Assembly (NCBI RefSeq): GCF_025506355.1
Contig: NZ_JANZYP010000019.1
Location: 56,501 to 120,500 of the forward strand
Length of the DNA: 64,000 bases
From: Sphaerisporangium corydalis
Lineage (GTDB): Bacteria; Actinomycetota; Actinomycetes; Streptosporangiales; Streptosporangiaceae
Direction: 5' to 3'
The position numbers were made by a program, and so were the translations under genes. The notes beneath the pieces are model-generated. The model had not been told where the DNA came from. It saw only the letters and a list, made by a program, of their open reading frames with translations, and searched no databases. Of this stretch, positions 23,376 to 30,383 are shown one piece after another. The stretch's first letter is position 1. The number at the start of each line of letters is the position of its first letter.

Positions 23376-24830
23376 CTAGCGCGGCGGTCGCGGGCTCATC
23401 CTGGCCGCGTACGGGCACGGCGGTGTCGAGAACACCACGCCGTCCAGGAAGTTGCCCACCCCCTGGTTCCCGCCCGCGGCCGACACCGACTCGAAGGCGA
23501 AGCGTGTGGTGGTCTGTCCCGGCGGGACGATGTACAGGCCGGTGTAGCGGCCCCAGGCGATGTCGCCGTCGGAGATGTCGGGCGAGGCGGCCCCGGTCGG
23601 GATCTGGGCCACGGTCGCGCCGGGCGCGCCGATGAGCACCCGCATCACGTCGATCCCCAGGCGGCCGCGGTGGTTCAGCGACCAGGTCATCGTCGTCCCC
23701 GGGACGGTGGGCAGGTCCTGGTAGAGCGTGGAGGCCTGGTTGGCGTTCAGCTCGGCGAACTGCTGACCGTCGGACGCCGGGACGGCGACGCGCCCGCCGC
23801 CGGTCTGGCCGCTGTGCCAGAACTCCAGCTTGTGGTCGGTGGCGGTGGTGAGCCAGCCGACGGCCGGGTTGGTGGAGGCGTCGGGGATGGCGCTGTCGAT
23901 CGCGGTCACGGGCGGCGTCTCGAAACTGCCGTTGATCAGGTTGACCGGTGCGGGGTCACAGGCGATGGCGACGGAGACCGTGGCGGTGCTGGTACCGCAG
24001 GCGGTGGTCACGGTGTAGGTGAAGGCGTCGGCGCCGGCCGCCCCCGGGGCGGGGGTGTAGATCACGTCGCCGCCGGAGATCGTCGCGGTGCCCTTGCCTG
24101 GCCGGGTGACGCCACTGATCGTCGGCGCGGTCGCGATGTCGTTGGCCAGGACGGATATGTTGATCGCCTTGCCCTGCTTGGTGATGGCGGTGTCGTCGAC
24201 GGCCCTGGTGGGTGAGATGGACTGCCCGCTGACGATCTGGATCGGTGCGGCGGGCGCGTTCCCTTCGAGCAGGCCCGGCGCGGCGACGACGCTGCTGATC
24301 GCGCTCGGCCGGATGGTCATGCTCCCGCCGGTGGTGCCCTGCCTGACCTGGAAGGTGATCACCTTCGGGGACGGGTCGGTCTTGACGCCCTGGGAGGTGA
24401 TCGACAGGCTGGTGCCGCTGATGGTGCCGGTCCCCGACTGGCCGACGACGTCGGCGCTGGCCAGCAGCGACGACAGGTCCCACGTGGTGGTGTAGCGGGT
24501 GACCAGCAGCGGCCACTGGGCCGTGCGGTGCGTCAGCGTGACGGTGAAGGTGGTGCCCGGCGTGACCTGCCCGCCCCACAGGGCCGGCGAGGTGTCCACC
24601 GACACCGCCCCGCTGCCCAGCTTCATGCCGAAGGCGTTCTTCCAGTAGTAGGCGACGGGGTAGGCCGCCTGCCCTTGCCGGACGCAAGGTGGAGCGGCGG
24701 CCCGCGTGACGGCCTGCCGCGCGGCGGCGGCCGCGCCCGTACCGGCCGCCACCTGCGCCACCGACGCGGCCGGCAGCACCAGCAGGGCGCAGGCCAGCGC
24801 GACGCGCGCGGATCTGGATCGTTGTGACAT
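23376..24830 (-). CDS. Large secreted protein with cadherin-like and jelly-roll domains
   Basis: 484 residues. Signal peptide 1-36 ([20 protein letters not shown]). Residues 45-200 form beta-rich domain A ([35 protein letters not shown]). Residues 210-300 are a bacterial Ig/cadherin-like domain with [14 protein letters not shown] and ITYTP-like [18 protein letters not shown]. Residues 310-475 are a carbohydrate-binding-like jelly roll: [47 protein letters not shown]. This architecture resembles surface or matrix proteins that bind polysaccharide. No catalytic residues are evident. ATG 24830 has GGGAG upstream. It stands alone between convergent terminator and a dehydrogenase on the same strand. 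Confidence 0.8.
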   Translation of the reverse strand: MSQRSRSARVALACALLVLPAASVAQVAAGTGAAAAARQAVTRAAAPPCVRQGQAAYPVAYYWKNAFGMKLGSGAVSVDTSPALWGGQVTPGTTFTVTLTHRTAQWPLLVTRYTTTWDLSSLLASADVVGQSGTGTISGTSLSITSQGVKTDPSPKVITFQVRQGTTGGSMTIRPSAISSVVAAPGLLEGNAPAAPIQIVSGQSISPTRAVDDTAITKQGKAINISVLANDIATAPTISGVTRPGKGTATISGGDVIYTPAPGAAGADAFTYTVTTACGTSTATVSVAIACDPAPVNLINGSFETPPVTAIDSAIPDASTNPAVGWLTTATDHKLEFWHSGQTGGGRVAVPASDGQQFAELNANQASTLYQDLPTVPGTTMTWSLNHRGRLGIDVMRVLIGAPGATVAQIPTGAASPDISDGDIAWGRYTGLYIVPPGQTTTRFAFESVSAAGGNQGVGNFLDGVVFSTPPCPYAARMSPRPPR

Positions 24831-25003
24831 CAACCTGAACTCCCAATTCCGTCGTAAGGGGACGTCCTTGTAGATCAATTCACAACGAACATTACTGTCT
24901 GTGATCACTCCACTACGCCAGGCGTGCACGAGATCTCCGTGTCGAGGCCCGCGGCAGTGTCAGGTGGACGAGGACGATACGCCGGTCGGAGGTGGGCCGA
25001 GGG

Positions 25004-25963
25004 TCAGGGGACGAGGACGATGCGCCGGTCGGAGGTGGGCCGAGTGACCCAGGCCTGTTCCACCTGGCGCAGCGGGATGGTCACGGGATCAACCGCCAGG
25101 GTGCCGGAGGCGATCTTCTCAACGAGGGAGGGCAGTTCGGCGACGATGCCGGCGGTGGTCACCGAGCCCTGGCCGCTGCCCAGGATGTTCAGGTTCCCCG
25201 CGCGCAGCAGGAACGACGGCAGGGTGATGTCCTGGCCGGCCATGGAGCCGATCTGCACCCAGAACAGGGCCGCGGAACGGTCGGTGCGGGCGGTCAGCAG
25301 CGCGGGCATGGCCTGTTGGGCGGGCCTGCCCCACAGGTAGTCGATGACGACGTCGACGTCCCCGGCGGCCTGCCCGAGCCGGCGGGCGACGTCCTCGTCG
25401 TCCCCGTCCAGGCTGACCACCTCGTCGGCCCCGAGGTCCTTCAGCGCGGCGAGACGCCCGGCGTCGCGGCCGGCGCCGATCACGCGGGCGGCGCCGAGGT
25501 GCCCGGCGATCTGGACGGCGAGCCGCCCCGCGTTGCCGGTGGCGCCCATGACCAGCACGGAGCCACCGGGCCGGAGGCTGACCCGGCGGCGCAGCGCCAC
25601 CCAGGAGGACATGCCGGGGTTCATGGCCGCGGCGACGGCGACCGGGTCGGTGCCGTCCGGCAGGGCGAGCGCCCGGCGGCGGTCGACGACGGCCTTCTCG
25701 GCCATGGTGCCCAGCGCGGTGTCCTGGGCGACGAAGTAGAGCAGTTCGCCGTCGGGGGTGCGGCCGACCCCGTCGATGCCGGGGATCAGGGGCAGGGTGC
25801 CGTCGGAGGTGTAGTGACCGCCGTCCGCGCCCGAGCGCACCCTCGGATGCAACCCGGCCGCCAGAACATCGACCAGCACCTCGTACTCCCCCGAGGCGAC
25901 GGGCGTCGGGAAGGCGTCGAAGCGGGGCGGTTCATCGAAAGAACGTACAACTGCGGCATGCAT
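25004..25963 (-). CDS. Zinc-free medium-chain alcohol dehydrogenase (quinone oxidoreductase type)
   Basis: 319 residues, MDR superfamily. N-terminal GroES-like domain (MHAAVVRSFDEPPRFDAF), NADPH-binding Rossmann motif VLVMGATGNAGRLAVQIA near 145, and the ARVIGAGRDAGRLAALKDLG helix. The zinc-binding Cys/His of classical ADH are missing, placing it with quinone or enoyl reductases. AGGAG precedes ATG 25963. It is divergent from a MarR-family gene 358 bases away and is likely controlled by it, as for many redox-stress reductases. Substrate unknown. Confidence 0.9.
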   Translation of the reverse strand: MHAAVVRSFDEPPRFDAFPTPVASGEYEVLVDVLAAGLHPRVRSGADGGHYTSDGTLPLIPGIDGVGRTPDGELLYFVAQDTALGTMAEKAVVDRRRALALPDGTDPVAVAAAMNPGMSSWVALRRRVSLRPGGSVLVMGATGNAGRLAVQIAGHLGAARVIGAGRDAGRLAALKDLGADEVVSLDGDDEDVARRLGQAAGDVDVVIDYLWGRPAQQAMPALLTARTDRSAALFWVQIGSMAGQDITLPSFLLRAGNLNILGSGQGSVTTAGIVAELPSLVEKIASGTLAVDPVTIPLRQVEQAWVTRPTSDRRIVLVP

Positions 25964-26256
25964 GAGGAATCTCCTGTCTCTTCCCCGCGCCGCCGACGGC
26001 GACAGCCACGAGGATCGGGTACCGCCGCCACCTGATCCACAGACAGTCCCGAAGGCGAAACCGCCCCCATCCGCCTGCACCGGCGGCGCGAAAATGACTG
26101 CCCCCGCCATCCGTCCACGACGAAGACACGCGGTATGCGCGGTGGCGCGAGAGCGGGTACCTCGCCAGCTGGTTTGTAGCGAAAGCGGATGGTAGGTCGG
26201 ATGCCCTCGCCGTTTGGTTCAGGGTGGGGGCGTGGGGGTGGCGCGAGGAGCATCTG

Positions 26257-26315
26257 GTTTGTGGCGCGTACTACTCTTCAATGTAGTTTGTGCCGCGTAC
26301 TAGGTCAAGTAGGCT
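26257..26315 (+). promoter_or_regulatory. MarR promoter with two 17-bp direct repeats
   Basis: GTTTGTGGCGCGTACTA (26257-26273) and GTTTGTGCCGCGTACTA (26286-26302) repeat every 29 bp; a third, partial copy (GGTTTGTAGCG) lies near 26171. TTTGTG at 26287-26292 and TAGGCT at 26310-26315 are 17 bp apart and fit -35/-10 boxes; the ATG at 26322 is only six bases on, so the message is probably leaderless. The second repeat overlaps the -35. The rest of the 358-base divergent region holds nothing I recognise. Confidence 0.7.
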
Positions 26316-26321
26316 GGCCTC

Positions 26322-26795
26322 ATGACCACCGCTTCCCCGCCGACCGGTCCAGCCCGCGACGCCCCCCTGAACACGGTGGACGCCCTGGTACAGCTGTCCT
26401 TCCTGGTCCAGGGCATCCTGGCCGCCATCGGTGCCGAGCACGACCTGTCGATCATCCAGATCAGGCTGCTGGGCATCCTGCGCGACCGGCGGCCCGGCAT
26501 GCTCGAACTCGGCGGCTACCTCGGCCTGGACAAGTCCTCCATGACCGGCCTGGTCGGCCGAGCCGAGAAGCGCGGCCTGGTACAACGATCGCCGTCCCCT
26601 CACGACGGCCGCGCCGTCCTGGTCTCCCTCACCCCATTCGGCAGGCGGCTCACCGAACAGTGCGGCGCCGAGATCGGCCGCCGCGTCACCGAACTCGCCG
26701 GGAGCCTCACCGACACCCAGGTAACCCAGCTCACCCACCTGGCCACCAGGCTCGTACACGCCCAATCCCGCCCCCCGGCCCTCCCCACCGACTGA
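26322..26795 (+). CDS. MarR-family transcriptional regulator
   Basis: 157 residues. Winged helix: LSIIQIRLLGILRDRRPGML, then LGGYLGLDKSSMTGLVGRAEKRGLVQR and the wing PHDGRAVLVSLTPFGRRLTEQ. Flanking helices form the dimer interface, and there is no Cys-based sensor in the N-terminal helix. It is divergent from the zinc-free dehydrogenase; the direct repeats in between are the natural operator candidates. It probably senses a phenolic or quinone ligand, as MarR partners of such reductases do (family knowledge, not shown here). Confidence 0.9.
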   Translation: MTTASPPTGPARDAPLNTVDALVQLSFLVQGILAAIGAEHDLSIIQIRLLGILRDRRPGMLELGGYLGLDKSSMTGLVGRAEKRGLVQRSPSPHDGRAVLVSLTPFGRRLTEQCGAEIGRRVTELAGSLTDTQVTQLTHLATRLVHAQSRPPALPTD

Positions 26796-27009
26796 CCACC
26801 CACCGCCAGAATGCCCGCCAACCTCGGGACAGCCGCGAGAGCACCGGACCCGCGGACAGCCGCCCACCGCCAGGATGCCGGAACTGGATTCAGGGCGCCG
26901 GGATCATGGACAACCGCCCGCAGCCAGGGCCCGGACTGAATTCGGCCGCCCGCCGACGGGGTGTCCGGGCCGGGGTCAGGCGCTCGCCGATAGGGCGGTG
27001 GGGTCGGGG

Positions 27010-27876
27010 TCAGGCGGTCGTTGCCGCGCGTTCTGCGGCGGTGATCGCGTTGCGGAACAGCATGGCGACAGTGGTCGGGCCCACGCCGCCGACGCGGGGC
27101 GTGATCGCGCCCGCGACGCTCTCGACCGACTCGTCCACGTCCGGTAGCAGGCGGCGGCCCTCGTAGCGGACCCCGCCGCCGACGACGACCGCGCCGGGCT
27201 TGACGTGCTCGGGCTGGATGATGCCGGGCACGCCCGCCGCGGCTATGAGGATGTCGGCTCGCTGGGTGTAACGCGCCCAGTCGGGCACACCGGTGTGGAC
27301 CACCGTGACGGCGGCGTTCGCGGTCGGGCGCTTCTGGCTGAGCAGCATGGCGAGGGGCCTTCCCAGGGTGGCGCCCCGGCCCAGGATGACGACCTCACGC
27401 CCGGACACCGGGATGTCGTAGTACGCGAGCAGGGCCTCGATGCCCGCCGGCGTACACGGCAGGGGGCCGGGCATGCCGAGGGCCAGGCGGCCCATGTTGA
27501 GCGGGTGCATGCCGTCCACGTCCTTGTCCGGGTCCATGGCCTGCAGTGCGGCGTCGTAGTCGAGATGGCGCGGCACCGGGTACTGCACCAGCACCCCGTG
27601 CACCGCCGGGTCGTCGTTGCACGCGGTGATGGCGGCGTGCAGGTCGGCCTGGGTGGCGTCGGCGGGCAGGTGGGTGTGCGGCGAGTCGAAGCCGAGTTCG
27701 GCGGCCTGGCGCTGCTTGATACGGATGTATCCGGCGCTGGCGTCGTCGTCACCGACGAGGATGGTGGCCAGGGACGGGGTGACGCCCTTCTTGGTGAGTA
27801 CGGCGGCGCGGGCGGCCACGTCGTTGAGTACGCTCTCGGCGACCGGGCCGCCGGGCAGCATGCGTGCGCTGGACAT
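27010..27876 (-). CDS. folD: Bifunctional methylene-THF dehydrogenase / cyclohydrolase FolD
   Basis: 288 residues. Catalyses NADP-dependent oxidation of 5,10-methylene-THF and hydrolysis of the methenyl form, feeding one-carbon units. Motifs: catalytic Y-x-x-x-K in AGYIRIKQRQAAELGF, VHGVLVQYPVPRHLD (usually VQLPLP), DVDGMHPLNMGRL, PCTPAGIEALL, and the nucleotide loop GRGATLGRPLAMLLS; C-terminus TPRVGGVGPTTVAMLFRN. AGGAG precedes ATG 27876. It is a solitary gene here; a housekeeping copy probably exists elsewhere, since VQYPVP and GRGATLG deviate slightly from consensus. The long leader contains degenerate repeats. Confidence 0.9.
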   Translation of the reverse strand: MSSARMLPGGPVAESVLNDVAARAAVLTKKGVTPSLATILVGDDDASAGYIRIKQRQAAELGFDSPHTHLPADATQADLHAAITACNDDPAVHGVLVQYPVPRHLDYDAALQAMDPDKDVDGMHPLNMGRLALGMPGPLPCTPAGIEALLAYYDIPVSGREVVILGRGATLGRPLAMLLSQKRPTANAAVTVVHTGVPDWARYTQRADILIAAAGVPGIIQPEHVKPGAVVVGGGVRYEGRRLLPDVDESVESVAGAITPRVGGVGPTTVAMLFRNAITAAERAATTA

Positions 27877-28009
27877 ACGTCTCCTCGCGGAGTGGTCGCC
27901 CAGGCGGTCGGCTTCCACGACGAGCTCCCCGATGGTCGATTCCATCCCCTTGCCGCCAGTCGCACTCCCTCTAGGATGCCGCATCCAAGGACCCACCCAC
28001 CCCAGGAAC

Positions 28010-28170
28010 CGGCCCTCGGGGAAACACGAACCCGGGTGGACAGACCCCGGATGGACCCGGACCCAGATGGACATGACCCGGTCGACGCGAACCCAGGCGG
28101 ACACGACCCCAGGTCGACGCGGACCCAGGTCGACGCGGAGCCAGATGGATACGACCCCGGGTAGACGGGG
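28010..28170. repeat. Degenerate tandem repeats upstream of folD
   Basis: Imperfect units built on GACCCAGGTCGACGCG and GGACCCAGATGGA recur about ten times with a 14-17-base spacing. The stretch lies in the 823-base gene-free interval 27877-28699, of which the remaining part (28177-28491) holds nothing I can assign. In frame on either strand the repeats give low-complexity peptides and are not coding. Confidence 0.75.
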
Positions 28171-28491
28171 CGCCCGGCGTAGGCCGGACGAACCCCTGAC
28201 CTCAGATGTCCGTCAAATCGGATCAAGCCCAGCCCGCTGACTGGACACGCTCCCACGACCACCACATCGCTTCCCCGGACCCACCACACACCCTGACTTA
28301 GGAGCACCCACCGCACACCACGGCGCTGCCGCACCACGCGCGGTCTCAGGCCGCCGCACAGCATGCCTGGTCTCGGGTCAGCGCGCATCACATCGGGTCT
28401 CAGGTCACCTCGCACTGGCGCGGTCCCGGGCGGGGCGATCTTGGTGGGTGGGGGGTCTGACGTTCTTGTCCTACCCCTTCTGACCGTTCCA

Positions 28492-28554
28492 TTGACAGGT
28501 GACCCGGCTGATCGTAGCCTCAAGCCACTGTTAGTAAACTTTCTTAAGGAAAGG
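28492..28554 (+). promoter_or_regulatory. Promoter and operator of the ThuA/ricin-lectin gene
   Basis: TTGACA at 28492-28497 and TAGCCT at 28515-28520 are 17 bp apart, a near-consensus housekeeping promoter. Just downstream, in an AT-rich island, lies TTAGTAAACTTTCTTAA and then GGAAAG, so that CTTTC and GAAAG form an inverted repeat around TTAAG. A sugar-responsive repressor site is plausible; a related inverted repeat occurs in front of the GH16 gene. Confidence 0.65.
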
Positions 28555-28699
28555 CTCTTCGGTGGCCCGAGGGCTCCCGCCGTCCCACAACAGCGCAGAG
28601 GAACGGCCGCCCATCGGCGCGTACACGATGGCAGGCCACCGCAGCGGCGGCCATCACCACTTTCGGCATCAGTCACCCCCCACCGCTGAAGGATCCCCT

Positions 28700-30001
28700 G
28701 TGCCCAGAAAACTCGTGAAACGCTTCCTCGCCGCGCTCTTCGGCATCACCGTCGCGGCCTCCGTCGGCCTGGCCACCGGTCCCGCCGGCAACGCCGCCAC
28801 CAAGCAGGCCGCCGCCGCCCCGTTCAAGGTGCTCGCCTTCTACAACGGCACCTGGGACGCCGCGCACATCGACTTCGACAAGGAAGCCAAAGACTGGTTC
28901 CCCGCCGCCGCCGCCCAGAACGGCTTCACCTGGGAGGCGACGACCGACTGGAGCCGCCTCAGCGCCTCGGGCCTGTCGCAGTACAAGGTCATCATGTTCC
29001 TGGACGACCTCCCGCCCGCGAGCGCGCGCGCCGCGTTCCAGACCTACATGCAGAACGGCGGGGCGTGGATGGGCTTCCACGTCAGCGCGTTCACCACCGA
29101 CCCGAACTCCTGGAGCTGGTACCACAACACCTTCCTGGGCTCGGGCGCGTTCCAGACCAACACCTGGGGGCCGACCGCCGAAACCCTGAAGATCGAGGAT
29201 CGCGGCCACCCGTCCACGGCGGGACTGCCGGCCACCATCCAGTCCTCGGTCAGCGAGTGGTACTCCTGGAGCCGCGACCTGCGGCAGAACCCCGACATCG
29301 ACATCCTGGCCTCGATCGACCAATCCAGCTTCCCGGTCGGCACCGACCCGAACCAGCAGTGGCGCAGCGGCTACTACCCGCTGATGTGGACCAACACCAA
29401 GTACAAGATGCTGTACGCCAACTTCGGTCACAACGACATGAACTACTCCACCAACACGCGCACGTCGTCGACGTTCGCGAGCGCCCAGCAGAACCAGTGG
29501 CTGATCAACGGCCTGCTGTGGCTGGGCGGCGGAGGCGGCACCACGCCTCCCCCGACCGACCCGATCTCCTCGACGACCTGGTACTCGGTCATCAACAAGA
29601 CCAGCGGCAAGTGCATCGACGCCCGCGCCGCCGGCACGACCAACGGGACCGCGATCCAGCAGTACGCCTGTAACGCGACCAACGCCCAGCAGTACCAGTT
29701 CGCGCCGACCAGCGGGGGCTTCGTCCGCGTCAACAACCGCGGCAACAGCGCCCAGGCGCTCGACGTGACCAACGTGTCGACCGCCGACAACGCCCCGATC
29801 CAGACCTGGACCTACGGCGGCGGCAACAACCAGCAGTGGCAGCCGGTGTCCGAGGGCGGCGGCTACTACCACTTCGTCAACCGCAACAGCGGCAAGTGCC
29901 TCGACGTCCCCGCCGCGTCGACCGCCGACGGGGTGCAACTCGTCCAGTACGCGTGCAACGGCACGGCGGCCCAGTCCTACCGCCTGACCGCCCAAAGCTG
30001 A
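28700..30001 (+). CDS. Secreted ThuA-domain protein with ricin-type lectin domain
   Basis: 433 residues. Signal peptide 1-32 (AALFGITVAASVGLATGPAG). ThuA-like glutamine-amidotransferase fold at 40-260: VLAFYNGTWDAAHIDFDKEA, QYKVIMFLDDLPPASARAAF, GGAWMGFHVSAF, EWYSWSRDLRQNPDI. Gly-rich linker at about 265-285. Ricin B beta-trefoil (CBM13) at 290-433 with three repeats containing the Q-x-W-like signatures QQYQF, QQWQP and QSYRL and the Cys pairs KCIDARAAG/YACNAT and KCLDVPAAS/YACNGT. GTG 28700 has GAAGGA six bases upstream. ThuA domains in sugar clusters relate to disaccharide metabolism, but the extracellular role is unknown. Confidence 0.92.
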   Translation: MPRKLVKRFLAALFGITVAASVGLATGPAGNAATKQAAAAPFKVLAFYNGTWDAAHIDFDKEAKDWFPAAAAQNGFTWEATTDWSRLSASGLSQYKVIMFLDDLPPASARAAFQTYMQNGGAWMGFHVSAFTTDPNSWSWYHNTFLGSGAFQTNTWGPTAETLKIEDRGHPSTAGLPATIQSSVSEWYSWSRDLRQNPDIDILASIDQSSFPVGTDPNQQWRSGYYPLMWTNTKYKMLYANFGHNDMNYSTNTRTSSTFASAQQNQWLINGLLWLGGGGGTTPPPTDPISSTTWYSVINKTSGKCIDARAAGTTNGTAIQQYACNATNAQQYQFAPTSGGFVRVNNRGNSAQALDVTNVSTADNAPIQTWTYGGGNNQQWQPVSEGGGYYHFVNRNSGKCLDVPAASTADGVQLVQYACNGTAAQSYRLTAQS

Positions 30002-30165
30002 CCCTGACAGTCCGAAGCCGAGCCTGACCGCCCAAGGCCAAGCTTGACCGCCCGAGCTGAGACTGGCCGGCCAAAGCTGAGGCTGACCGGCCAAAGCTGG
30101 GACTGGCCGGCCAAAGCTGGGACTGGCCGGCCAAAGCTGGGACTGGCCGGCCAAAGCTGAGCCGA
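29983..30165. repeat. 20-bp minisatellite starting in the 3' end of the lectin gene
   Basis: About nine head-to-tail copies. The first contains the last codons and stop of the lectin gene (ACCGCCCAAAGCTGA). Copies get progressively closer to consensus GGGACTGGCCGGCCAAAGCT, with four near-perfect units at 30081-30160, each centred on the palindrome TGGCCGGCCA. No ORF is supported across it. The remaining part of the 30166-30383 gap, down to the ABC exporter stop, shows no other feature. Confidence 0.92.
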
Positions 30166-30383
30166 CCACCCCACCGGCAAAGCGGGGGCGGCGGACGCGC
30201 CAGAGCACTCCGGCGCCACCCCGCCCCCGCGACACTCCGGCACTCAGCACTCAACGTGGTCCACCGGGACGACCGACGTAGCCAGACGATCTAGGTCGCC
30301 CAGAGCCCGCGGCCCCCCGGCATCCTCCGAACGGCCGCCGTCACCCCGTGCCCGAGCCCGCGGGGGCGGGGGACGTTGTTCGG

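Noticed and set aside
24923..25003. Possible extension of the secreted protein gene to ATG 24929
   Set aside because: The upstream residues contain no signal-peptide features and the start at 24830 has a ribosome site and the signal peptide immediately after.
29983..30165. Possible CRISPR array from evenly spaced 20-bp repeats
   Set aside because: The repeats are head to tail with no unique spacers, and no cas genes are present.
28673..30250. Long minus-strand frame opposite the ThuA-lectin gene
   Set aside because: It is the antisense shadow of a gene with signal peptide and recognised domains; its own translation is low-complexity and has no fold signature.
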